Below are positions 1-7,491 of a stretch of 64,000 bases of DNA, piece after piece; the stretch's first letter is position 1; every line of letters begins with the position of its first letter. Source of the DNA: Mucilaginibacter_A sp050954285 (GTDB taxonomy: Bacteria > Bacteroidota > Bacteroidia > Sphingobacteriales > Sphingobacteriaceae); assembly GCA_050954285.1 (NCBI GenBank), contig JBPBPL010000007.1, positions 186,001 to 250,000 of the forward strand, in the 5' to 3' direction. Both the position numbers and the translations under genes were made by a program. The notes beneath the pieces were generated by a model. It was given only the letters and a program-made list of their open reading frames with translations, made no database searches and was not told the origin of the DNA.

Positions 1-278
1 TATAATTCTTTACTGTCTTTTAAAGGCTATGTTTTTTGCTTGAAAGTATTATTAGATTTAAAACAACAGGATCTGTAAAAACTGTTCATCATATTTTTTA
101 GAAATACGATATTATTTAGATTTCTTTTTCTGGCTTATTTATTAAACCAATATAATAAGTGGTCGATTCAGCAGATTTCTCAACTATTCCAGTTTTAAAT
201 TTTCCAAGCTGAATATGTACGTGATTACTATATTTTTCTATACCTCTTTATCCCCAATTAAGCAGTTTTAAAAGCATT
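1..278. other. Intergenic/edge region, no gene seen
   Basis: This AT-rich stretch before hemW has no reading frame that looks coding on either strand. It probably carries the hemW promoter, but I see no exact TANNTTTG box. The left neighbour lies outside the window. Confidence 0.5.
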
Positions 279-1400
279 ATGGCCGGCATCTACATTCATA
301 TCCCTTTTTGCAAACAAGCCTGCTATTACTGCGATTTCCATTTCAGCACTTCTTTTCAATATAAAACAGAAATTTTGCAGGCGTTGCAGCAGGACATACG
401 GATGCAGAAAGATTATCTGCAAGGCGAGACTGTAGAAACTATTTATTTTGGCGGAGGAACGCCATCTGTGCTGGAAGCTGCGGAAATCAATACTTTGCTG
501 GAAACGGTTTTTGCAAATTTTTCTGTCAAAGCGGATGCAGAAATCACGTTGGAAGCGAATCCGGATGATTTGCATCCGCATAAAATTTTGGATTTAAAAC
601 ATACACCCGTCAACCGTTTCAGCATTGGTGTACAATCTTTTTTTGAGGAAGATTTGGTTTGGATGAACCGCGCTCATAATGCAGTTGAAGCTTTTACCTC
701 GATAAAAACAGTACAGGATCAAGGTTTTGAAAACATTACCATCGACCTGATTTATGGCTATCCGCTGCTAACGGATGCCAAATGGCAATACAATTTAGAG
801 CAGTTTTTTCAGCTGCAAATTCCGCATCTTTCGGCTTACAGCATGACGGTGGAAACGCAAACAGCCCTTGCTTCTTTTATCAGCAAAAAAAAACAGCCTG
901 CTATGAACGAAGAACAAAGTGCGGCGCAGTTTGAATTTTTGATGGATCAGGTAGAGAAAAATGATTTTGAGCATTATGAAATCTCTAACTTTTGTAGTCC
1001 GGGACAATTTTCACGTCATAACTCCAATTACTGGGCAGGCGTAAAATATTTAGGAATCGGTCCATCAGCGCATTCTTTTAACGGCAAAACGCGGCAGTGG
1101 AATGTGGCTAATAATCAGCAATATCTGGCTTCACTCAATCAAAATAAAATCCCGTTTACGTTAGAAATCTTATCCAATCAGGATCAGGTAAATGAACTGA
1201 TTATGACGGCTTTAAGAACCAGTAAAGGGTTGAATTTAAACCAGATAGAAAATTTGCAAGCTGGCGCCGCCGCAGCCATTATCAAAGAGGCTACTTCTTT
1301 TATCAACCTAAAATGGATCGACCAAAACCAGGAAAATCTTACCTTGAGCGGCGCCGGAAAGTTGTATGCTGATCATATTGCAGCGCAGCTTTTTTTATAA
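279..1400 (+). CDS. hemW: HemW-like radical SAM heme chaperone / coproporphyrinogen oxidase family
   Basis: This is a cytosolic radical SAM protein of 373 residues, the usual HemW length (about 375-400). The 4Fe-4S cysteine triad is C11-x3-C15-x2-C18, with D and F following as in HemW rather than the CxC of true HemN; GGGTPS at 58-63 is the family SAM-binding motif. The HemW family binds heme and delivers it to apo-proteins; many members are annotated as oxygen-independent coproporphyrinogen III oxidase without that activity. The ATG start puts the first conserved strand (YIHIPFC) at residue 5, as in homologues. Three uptake-like motifs lie inside the gene (701, 868, 1291). The gene appears monocistronic. 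The family is certain; chaperone versus oxidase is inferred from the motif. Confidence 0.93.
   Translation: MAGIYIHIPFCKQACYYCDFHFSTSFQYKTEILQALQQDIRMQKDYLQGETVETIYFGGGTPSVLEAAEINTLLETVFANFSVKADAEITLEANPDDLHPHKILDLKHTPVNRFSIGVQSFFEEDLVWMNRAHNAVEAFTSIKTVQDQGFENITIDLIYGYPLLTDAKWQYNLEQFFQLQIPHLSAYSMTVETQTALASFISKKKQPAMNEEQSAAQFEFLMDQVEKNDFEHYEISNFCSPGQFSRHNSNYWAGVKYLGIGPSAHSFNGKTRQWNVANNQQYLASLNQNKIPFTLEILSNQDQVNELIMTALRTSKGLNLNQIENLQAGAAAAIIKEATSFINLKWIDQNQENLTLSGAGKLYADHIAAQLFL
701..714 (+). repeat. Class 2 dispersed 14-mer (gataaaaacagtac)
   Basis: A copy of the TAAAAACAG form of the dispersed motif, inside hemW. Confidence 0.75.
868..881 (-). repeat. Class 1 dispersed 14-mer, 13/14
   Basis: This copy inside hemW reads gataaaagaagcaa on the minus strand, one change from consensus. 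Confidence 0.8.
1291..1304 (-). repeat. Class 1 dispersed 14-mer, 12/14 or less
   Basis: This copy in hemW reads gataaaagaagt followed by a diverged end; it encodes the peptide ATSFI in the gene's frame. Confidence 0.65.
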
Positions 1401-1502
1401 GTTGCTTGCTTGGCAGAACTTCATTGTGGCCAACAAAATATCAGCTTCTGAAAACCGGCCATCTGCATCTGCCGTAATTGCTACCATACTATAATTAGCC
1501 CG

Positions 1503-2054
1503 ATGAGAAAATTAATTTTTGCAGCCCTTGCTTTAGTAGCTTTAGCATCTGCCCCGAAAGTGTACGCACAAAAAGACCCGATGGTAGGTGGTGCAAAAAT
1601 GTATGCAACAAAAGACATTGTTGATAATGCCGTAAATTCTAAAGATCATACTACTTTGGTTGCTGCTGTTAAAGCTGCAGGTTTGGTAGAAACTTTGAAA
1701 GGCGCAGGTCCGTTCACTGTTTTTGCACCAACAAACGAAGCATTTAATAAATTGCCAGCCGGAACTGTTAAGACTTTAACTAAACCAGAAAACAAAGCAA
1801 CTTTAACTAAAATTTTAACTTACCACGTAGTAGCTGGTAAAATGGGTTCTAAAGAAATTGCCGCAGCTATCAAAGCTGGTAATGGTAAAGCAACTTTAAC
1901 TACGGTTGAAGGCGGAACTTTAACAGCCATGATGCAAGGTGGTAAATTGGTTTTAACAGATGAAAAAGGTGGTATGTCTACCGTTACCATCAAAGACGTT
2001 TTTCAAAGCAATGGTGTAATCCATGTTGTTGATACCGTTTTGATGCCAAACTAA
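1503..2054 (+). CDS. Secreted fasciclin (FAS1) domain protein
   Basis: The protein has 183 residues, with a Sec signal peptide at about 1-22 (hydrophobic run ending in VYA before Q) and a single FAS1 domain at about 35-181. Diagnostic FAS1 stretches are TVFAPTNEAF near 77, YHVVAGK near 118 and a C-terminal VIHVVDTVLMP. FAS1 domains are small adhesion or ligand-binding modules; single-domain bacterial forms are often periplasmic or secreted, and their partner cannot be read from sequence. A strong intrinsic terminator follows the stop, so the gene is probably transcribed alone. Confidence 0.9.
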   Translation: MRKLIFAALALVALASAPKVYAQKDPMVGGAKMYATKDIVDNAVNSKDHTTLVAAVKAAGLVETLKGAGPFTVFAPTNEAFNKLPAGTVKTLTKPENKATLTKILTYHVVAGKMGSKEIAAAIKAGNGKATLTTVEGGTLTAMMQGGKLVLTDEKGGMSTVTIKDVFQSNGVIHVVDTVLMPN

Positions 2055-2078
2055 GCTTCAGGCTTTTATTTTATTTTG

Positions 2079-2112
2079 AAACCCGGCTGCCCTGAGCGCC
2101 GGGTTTTTTTTT
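2079..2112 (+). terminator. Intrinsic terminator of the fasciclin gene
   Basis: A 9-bp GC-rich stem (aaacccggc at 2079-2087 with gccgggttt at 2098-2106) with a 10-base loop runs into nine T residues. It lies 25 bases after the stop. Confidence 0.9.
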
Positions 2113-2197
2113 GTCAGCATATTTTCAAAAAATTATCTTCTATTTTAAAAAATCGGGTTTTGTATAGTTTTTGTTCCGTTATATTAAAATTAAGAAC

Positions 2198-3078
2198 ATG
2201 AGCTCTAATCTTTCTTAAATAGACCGCGTAGATCATATCTCTAAAGAAGATTTTATCAATAATTACCTGATTCCTCATAAACCGTTAGTTATCAGAAAAG
2301 CTACTGAAACCTGGCCAGCTTTGCAAAAATGGACTTTTGAGTACTTAAAAGACGTAGTAGGCGATAAAACAGTTCCGCTTTATAATAGCGCCAAAGCTGA
2401 TCCGACTAAACCAATCAATGCTTCTGCCGCAGAAATGAAGTTTGGGGATTATATTGATCTCATCCAAAACAAACCAACCGATTTACGCATCTTTTTTTTG
2501 ACCCGATAAAAGAAGCACCGAAACTACTGGATGATTACCGGTCGCCAACTGATTTGATGGGCGGATTTTTAGATAAATATCCAAACATGTTTTTCGGCGG
2601 AAAAGGCTCTGTTACTTTCCTGCATTATGATATCGACTTGGCACATATCTTCCACACACATTTTAATGGCCGCAAACACGTAATTTTATTTGATTACAAA
2701 TGGAAAGAACGGTTATATGCCCTTCCATTTGCTACTTATGCTCTGGAGGATTATGATGTAGAACAGCCGGATTTTGAAAAATTTCCAGCTTTGGATGGCA
2801 TTGAAGGGCAGGAAACCATTTTGGAGCATGGCGATACTTTGTTTATGCCAACTGGTTATTGGCATTGGATGAAATATTTGGACGGATCATTTTCCATTTC
2901 TCTGCGTGCTTGGGATAAATCATGGGCAATCAAAGCAAAAAGCTTATATAATTTAGCCATTCAACGAAAGTTTGACAACGTGATGAAAGCCAAATTCAAG
3001 ACTAAATATATGGATTGGAAAGAACAAATTGCTATTAAACGTGCCAAAAAAGCTTTGACAGAACAGTTGCCCAAATGA
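2198..3078 (+). pseudogene. Broken cupin_8/JmjC-like protein, paralogue of the next gene
   Basis: The reading can be followed over the full length of the intact neighbour at 3191-4072, but with two lesions. Codon 7 after the ATG at 2198 is TAA (MSSNLS-stop-IDRVDHIS). Near 2492 a run of eight T has lost one base: nine T would restore RIFFFDPIKEAPKLLDD, matching RIFFFNIFKQAPQLLND of the paralogue. The C-terminal part is well preserved, including the HYD iron-ligand motif and GYWHWMKYLDGS, which suggests recent inactivation or, less likely, a sequencing error at the homopolymer. The family contains Fe(II)/2-oxoglutarate-dependent hydroxylases. A class 1 dispersed motif sits just after the frameshift. 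Confidence 0.85.
2505..2518 (+). repeat. Class 1 dispersed 14-mer, 13/14, inside the pseudogene
   Basis: The site reads gataaaagaagcac. The intact paralogue has unrelated bases at the aligned place, so the motif arose or was lost by substitution within coding DNA. Confidence 0.8.
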
Positions 3079-3120
3079 TATTTGCTTTGTCATAATTCAT
3101 TTTTGAAAAACGAATGAGGC

Positions 3121-3134
3121 ATACTTCTTTTATC
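3121..3134 (-). repeat. Class 1 dispersed 14-mer, 13/14
   Basis: This site (gataaaagaagtat on minus) lies in the spacer between the broken and the intact cupin genes. Confidence 0.8.
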
Positions 3135-3190
3135 CGGTTAATTTATTAGCTAATTTTACCAAAAAATTAGCAGCTATTTAACCTGATAAA

Positions 3191-4072
3191 ATGAGCTTTA
3201 TTCTGACACCGGTTGACACGGTTGATACAATTGATCCGAAAGTTTTTCAAAGAGAATACCTTGCCAAACGCAAGCCTTTAGTAATCAAAGGTTTAACAAA
3301 AGATTGGCCAGCCCGCGAAAAGTGGACACCAGAATACATGAAGGCAGCTGTGGGCGATAAAATGGTTCCGCTTTATGATAATTCTAAAGCTGATCCATCC
3401 AAACCGATTAATGCAGCAGCGGCAGAAATGAAATTTGCAGATTATATTGATCTTATCAAAACGCAACCTACTGAATTGCGTATTTTCTTTTTCAATATTT
3501 TTAAGCAGGCACCACAGCTTTTGAATGATATCGTGTTGCCGAAAGATTTGATGGGTGGTTTTCTGGAAAGTATGCCAGCCATGTTTTTTGGCGGATCGAA
3601 TTCGGTTACATTTTTACATTATGATATTGATCTGCCGCACATTTTCCATACCCATTTTGGTGGCCGTAAACAGGTGATTTTATTCGAAAACAAATGGAAA
3701 CGCCGTTTATATTGTATTCCGAATGCCACCTATGCTTTGGAGGATTATGATGTATCAAACCCGGATACTACAAAATTCCCGGCTTTGGAAGGTGTTGAAG
3801 GTCAGGAAGTTTTCTTAGAACATGGCGATACTTTGTTTATGCCAACCGGCTATTGGCACTGGATGAAATATCTGGACGGATCGTACTCTTTAAGTTTGCG
3901 TGCCTGGGATGCGTCCATCAGCCGAAAAATAGCCAGTTTGGGCAATTTGGCTGTAAAAGGCGGTGTAGATAGTGTTTTAAAAATGCTTTTAAAAGCTCCA
4001 TATGCCAAGTTTCGTGAGGAATTGGCTGTAAAATGGGCCGAAAAAGCTTTAGCCGCTGGTAGTCCGAAATAA
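3191..4072 (+). CDS. Cupin-like (JmjC/FIH-type) domain protein
   Basis: A 293-residue cytosolic protein of the cupin_8/JmjC-like family, related to FIH-type Fe(II)/2-oxoglutarate-dependent protein hydroxylases. The metal triad can be read as H143-Y-D145 and H223 (GYWHWMKYLDG). The N-terminal KRKPLVIKGLTKDWPA (about 26-41) is the usual entry to such domains. The C-terminal 60 residues are basic and helical and have no motif I recognise. The substrate is unknown. A degraded tandem copy lies directly upstream, and nth converges on its 3' end with one base between stops and no visible terminator. The enzyme class is well supported; the hydroxylase role is family inference. Confidence 0.87.
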   Translation: MSFILTPVDTVDTIDPKVFQREYLAKRKPLVIKGLTKDWPAREKWTPEYMKAAVGDKMVPLYDNSKADPSKPINAAAAEMKFADYIDLIKTQPTELRIFFFNIFKQAPQLLNDIVLPKDLMGGFLESMPAMFFGGSNSVTFLHYDIDLPHIFHTHFGGRKQVILFENKWKRRLYCIPNATYALEDYDVSNPDTTKFPALEGVEGQEVFLEHGDTLFMPTGYWHWMKYLDGSYSLSLRAWDASISRKIASLGNLAVKGGVDSVLKMLLKAPYAKFREELAVKWAEKALAAGSPK

Positions 4073-4073
4073 A

Positions 4074-4736
4074 TTACCGGTGTTTTGCCACGCCAACTTG
4101 CTCACAATATTCCAAAACCGGACAAGTAGAACAATGCGGTAAATTTCCGGTACAAATATGCTTTCCAAAAGGCATTAACAACCGATTTATATCAATCCAT
4201 TTTTCCTGCGGAACATTGTTTTGCAGGAAAACCATGGTTTGTTCTGGTTGCGCAGTTTTGGCAATTCCCCAACGGTTCACAACACGATGAACGTGAATAT
4301 CTACACTGATTCCAGGTAGTTTTGCCGCGACACCCAAAGCTAAATTGGCACATTTTGGCCCAACGCCTTTCAAAGCTGTCAAACCTTCAAAAGTAGCAGG
4401 CAAATTTCCATTGTACTGCTCCACGGCAATTTTTGAAATGCCTAAAATCGTATCCGCTTTTTGTCCGGGAAAAGTGCTTCCAAATAATAGCTGAACTAAA
4501 TTTTCATGCGATAAAAGAAGCATCGCTTCCGGCGTTCTGGCTTTGGCAAATAACTTTAAGGAAACTGGAATCGTGGTTTCATCCAAAGTACGAACTGAAA
4601 TTAAGCACGAAATCAGCTGTTCAAATAAAGTGTTGTAACCACGTTCGTACAACTCAAACATCGCCGCTTTTGGGTAGTTGGCAATTGCTTTTTCAATTCG
4701 GGTTAGTACAGTTTCAAGATCAAAAGGAAGTTTCAT
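4074..4736 (-). CDS. nth: Endonuclease III family DNA glycosylase/AP lyase
   Basis: This base-excision repair enzyme removes oxidised pyrimidines and nicks abasic sites. The 220-residue protein has a helix-hairpin-helix at about 120-133 (LKGVGPKCANLAL) with the catalytic lysine K128 and catalytic aspartate D146 (VDIHVHR). The C-terminal 4Fe-4S loop is C195-x6-C202-x2-C205-x5-C211, the exact Nth spacing. The SAQ-type helix of E. coli Nth reads ISVRT here, so base preference may differ. The longest frame begins at TTG 4745; ATG 4736 is preferred because it begins the conserved MKLPFDLE segment. It follows the NTF2-like gene by 36 bases and is probably cotranscribed with it. Confidence 0.92.
   Translation of the reverse strand: MKLPFDLETVLTRIEKAIANYPKAAMFELYERGYNTLFEQLISCLISVRTLDETTIPVSLKLFAKARTPEAMLLLSHENLVQLLFGSTFPGQKADTILGISKIAVEQYNGNLPATFEGLTALKGVGPKCANLALGVAAKLPGISVDIHVHRVVNRWGIAKTAQPEQTMVFLQNNVPQEKWIDINRLLMPFGKHICTGNLPHCSTCPVLEYCEQVGVAKHR
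4510..4523 (+). repeat. Class 1 dispersed 14-mer, exact
   Basis: Exact gataaaagaagcat inside nth, read as MLLLSH codons on the opposite strand. Confidence 0.9.
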
Positions 4737-4772
4737 CAGCAACAAAAAGCAAAAAGCCGGTAATTGTTTCCT

Positions 4773-5192
4773 TCAACTCGAATGATCAGACACAATTTTC
4801 CATTCGCCTTTAATTCTTCTCAGCCATAATGTAAAAAAACCTTGCGGCTCGTCTGTTTCTCGTTTTAAATGCCAGGCACCTAAAACAAACGCATTTTTTA
4901 AGTCGATCACATTGATTTGCAGTAAGTTAAATGTTAAAATTCCCATTGCAGAATCATCGCGGTAATTTTTTTTGTAGTTTTCAAGTGTCGTTTTCCAGCC
5001 ATATTTTGGTCCGGATTTGCCCACAAATAACAACGAATCCGATTTCCAGTAACCTTGCATATAACCTTCCAAGTCGCCGCGGTTCCAGGCCAGCCGTTGT
5101 TTTTCCAATAAATTTGAAATCGCTTTTTTATCCTGGCCAAAAGAAAATGCCGATAAAAGAAGCATCAGGCAAAATAATATCATTTTTTTCAT
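4773..5192 (-). CDS. Secreted NTF2-like (SnoaL/DUF4440) protein
   Basis: A 139-residue protein with a signal peptide at about 1-19 (MKKMILFCLMLLLSAFSFG before Q) and one small alpha+beta NTF2-like fold. Typical elements are an N-terminal helix with W-N-RGDLEGYM near 35-45, a central KYGWKTTLENYKKNY and a C-terminal WKIVSDHSS. The family covers small-molecule binding proteins and isomerases; no catalytic residues can be assigned. It sits upstream of nth on the same strand and probably shares its transcript. An exact class 1 motif lies in its signal-peptide region. Confidence 0.78.
   Translation of the reverse strand: MKKMILFCLMLLLSAFSFGQDKKAISNLLEKQRLAWNRGDLEGYMQGYWKSDSLLFVGKSGPKYGWKTTLENYKKNYRDDSAMGILTFNLLQINVIDLKNAFVLGAWHLKRETDEPQGFFTLWLRRIKGEWKIVSDHSS
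5152..5165 (+). repeat. Class 1 dispersed 14-mer, exact
   Basis: Exact gataaaagaagcat over the signal-peptide codons of the NTF2-like gene, which read it as MLLLS on the other strand. Confidence 0.9.
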
Positions 5193-5250
5193 TGCCTAAA
5201 ATAGAATTTAATCGGTTAAGCTTTAGCTTTACAACTTAAGTATTTCAACG

Positions 5251-6138
5251 ATGGACAACCAGGTTTTATGTTTCGGCGAGGTTTTGTGGGATGGTTTTGG
5301 GGCAGAGAAAAAAGCAGGCGGCGCACCGATGAACGTGGCCATGCATCTTTTACAGCAGCAAATTCCGGTACAAATGCTTACGCGGATTGGCGATGATGAT
5401 CTGGGCGATGAGTTGTTTATTTATTTAGAAAAACAACACTTCCCGACAAAACTTATCCAGCGCGATATGGAACTGCCAACTTGCTTAGTTGCAGTTGCTT
5501 TGGATGAAAACCATCAGGCTAAATACACCATTCCGCAGCCGGTTTCCTGGGACAATATTCAACCCGAAAATACCCTGATAAAAGAAGTATTTCCGTTTGA
5601 CGTGCTGGTTTACGGAAGTTTGGCCTGCCGCAGCGAAACAAGCTTTGATACGCTGCTGCAACTTTTAGAACAACCTTCGTACAAAATATTTGATGTTAAT
5701 TTAAGGCCGCCGCATTTTACAGATTCGGTGATTAAAATACTGGCTCAAAAAGCAGATATGGTGAAAATGAACGATGAGGAATTGCTGTTTTTATCACCTC
5801 CAAATTTAAAACAGGCAGATTTGGAAACGCAGATGAAAACATTTGCCGATCAGTATCAAACTGAAACTGTTTGCGTAACCTTGGGCGAACACGGTTGCAA
5901 GGTTTTGCATCAGCAGCAATTTTATCAGCATCCGGGTTTTAAAGTAGAAGTGGCTGATACAGTTGGCGCAGGAGATTCTTTTCTGGCTACTTTTATTGCC
6001 GGGATTTTGAAACAACAGCCAATGGAGGAAATTTTGGTCAATGCTTCGGCAATCGGCGCATTTGTAGCTGGCAGTCAGGGTGCAAATCCAGTTTACGATC
6101 TGCAGAAAATTAATGCAATAAAAGTGCAAAAAGCTTAA
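5251..6138 (+). CDS. PfkB-family carbohydrate kinase, probably fructokinase
   Basis: A 295-residue ribokinase/PfkB-fold sugar kinase, the normal family length. The N-terminal CFGEVLWDGF and AGGAPMNVAMHLLQ (about 22-35) form the sugar-binding signature seen in fructokinases. The second PfkB signature DTVGAGDSFLATF holds the anion hole and the catalytic base D242. Fructose is inferred from the GEVLWD start; ribose or other sugars are not excluded. The gene diverges from the NTF2-like/nth pair with a 58-base gap. A class 1 motif variant is at 5577. Confidence 0.88.
   Translation: MDNQVLCFGEVLWDGFGAEKKAGGAPMNVAMHLLQQQIPVQMLTRIGDDDLGDELFIYLEKQHFPTKLIQRDMELPTCLVAVALDENHQAKYTIPQPVSWDNIQPENTLIKEVFPFDVLVYGSLACRSETSFDTLLQLLEQPSYKIFDVNLRPPHFTDSVIKILAQKADMVKMNDEELLFLSPPNLKQADLETQMKTFADQYQTETVCVTLGEHGCKVLHQQQFYQHPGFKVEVADTVGAGDSFLATFIAGILKQQPMEEILVNASAIGAFVAGSQGANPVYDLQKINAIKVQKA
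5577..5590 (+). repeat. Class 1 dispersed 14-mer, 13/14
   Basis: gataaaagaagtat inside the PfkB kinase gene, encoding the residues LIKEVF. Confidence 0.8.
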
Positions 6139-6282
6139 ATTTTTATCAATAAAAGCGTAACTTAACCTAATGAATCATAAATGAAAAGGCTTGTCATTTG
6201 GCTGACAGTTTTTTCTACTTTGGATGATCGCATCAAACTAATCCATCAATTTGTCCGTTAATTTAAACGAAAGGTTAAAAAA

Positions 6283-7380
6283 ATGCGCGGTTTCGCTTTC
6301 TCAAAATATGTTCCTAATCAAATACCCAAAGGCGGTTTTGATGATTTAATGAAGTTGTTTCTCGAATTGCTCAATTATACGGCCGGTGATGCAGGTGAGG
6401 CATTGGCTTGGATGAATGAGTTGGACAAGCAATACAACATGACCAACGATGAGTATGGCATGGGAAATTTCATCGATGACCTGAAACAAAAAGGTTATCT
6501 CGATGAAGATAAACAAAACGGTGAGTTTAAAATTACCGGAAAAACAGAACAAAGTATCCGTCAATCAGCACTGGAAGAAATTTTTGGCAAGCTGAAAAAA
6601 GCTGGAAAAGGCAATCATCGTTCGCCACTTTCTGGTCAGGGCGACGAGAAAAACTCTGAACGCCGCGAATACGAATTTGGCGATAGTTTGGATCAGATTG
6701 ACATGACACAATCTATCCACAATGCGCAGGTAAATCATGGCATCGGCGATTTCCACATGACGGAAAAAGATCTGGAAGTAGAAGAAATGGACTTTAAAGT
6801 GCTGACTTCTACGGTGTTAATGATTGATATTTCGCATTCTATGATTCTGTACGGAGAAGATCGCATCACGCCAGCTAAAAAAGTAGCGATGGCTCTGGCA
6901 GAACTGATCAGAACAAAATACCCGAAAGATACACTGGATATTGTAGTTTTTGGAAATGATGCTTGGCCGATTACGTTGCAGGATTTGCCTTATTTGCAGG
7001 TTGGCCCGTATCACACCAATACGTACGCAGGCTTGGAACTGGCAGCCGATTTACTTCGCCGAAGGAAAACACAAAACAAACAGATTTTTATGATTACCGA
7101 TGGCAAACCAACTTGCCTGAAAGAAGGATTAAAGTATTATAAAAACAGTGTTGGTCTGGACCGGAAAGTGGTAAATAAAACACTAAATATGGCCGCACAA
7201 TGTAAACGATTGAAAATTCCAATCACCACGTTTATGATTGCCAAAGATCCTTATTTACAGCAATTTGTGCGGAAGTTTACCGAAACTAATGGAGGCAAAG
7301 CTTTTTACAGTTCGTTAAATGGTTTAGGTGAATACATTTTTGAAGATTACATTCGCAATCGTAGAAAAACTGTAAGATAA
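6283..7380 (+). CDS. VWA-domain protein paired with a MoxR-type ATPase
   Basis: A 365-residue cytosolic protein with a helical N-terminal half (about 1-165) and a von Willebrand factor A domain at about 175-360. The metal-ion-dependent adhesion site is intact: D182-I-S184-H-S186, a threonine in HTNTYAGLELAADLL, and MITDGKPT. The layout resembles the chlorophyllide/Mg-chelatase-like VWA partners of MoxR AAA+ ATPases, and such an ATPase gene follows directly. MoxR/VWA pairs act as chaperone-like assembly machines for metal cofactors or complexes; the client here is unknown. There is no signal peptide or membrane segment. Confidence 0.85.
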   Translation: MRGFAFSKYVPNQIPKGGFDDLMKLFLELLNYTAGDAGEALAWMNELDKQYNMTNDEYGMGNFIDDLKQKGYLDEDKQNGEFKITGKTEQSIRQSALEEIFGKLKKAGKGNHRSPLSGQGDEKNSERREYEFGDSLDQIDMTQSIHNAQVNHGIGDFHMTEKDLEVEEMDFKVLTSTVLMIDISHSMILYGEDRITPAKKVAMALAELIRTKYPKDTLDIVVFGNDAWPITLQDLPYLQVGPYHTNTYAGLELAADLLRRRKTQNKQIFMITDGKPTCLKEGLKYYKNSVGLDRKVVNKTLNMAAQCKRLKIPITTFMIAKDPYLQQFVRKFTETNGGKAFYSSLNGLGEYIFEDYIRNRRKTVR

Positions 7381-7394
7381 AACAGAAAGCAGCA

Positions 7395-7408
7395 ATGCTT
7401 CTTTTATC
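7395..7408 (-). repeat. Class 1 dispersed 14-mer, exact
   Basis: Exact copy just after the VWA gene stop, before the ATPase gene. Confidence 0.9.
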
Positions 7409-7491
7409 GGTATAAAATCATTAAACAGTTTTGATTTCAAAACTGAAAATTATTAAAGATATAAACTCCGGTTTCCGGACTTCTAAAGAAT

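Noticed and set aside
1395..1487. Thirty-codon minus-strand frame (MVAITADADGRFSEADILLATMK) between hemW and the fasciclin gene
   Set aside because: Protein-like composition but too short, overlaps the hemW end, no start signal; kept only as a possible relic.
6181..6261. Small plus-strand frame of 26 codons before the VWA gene
   Set aside because: No conserved pattern, ribosome site or promoter; likely chance.
7426..7445. Hairpin cagtttt/aaaactg before the MoxR-type ATPase gene
   Set aside because: Seven-bp stem without a T-run; function cannot be assigned.
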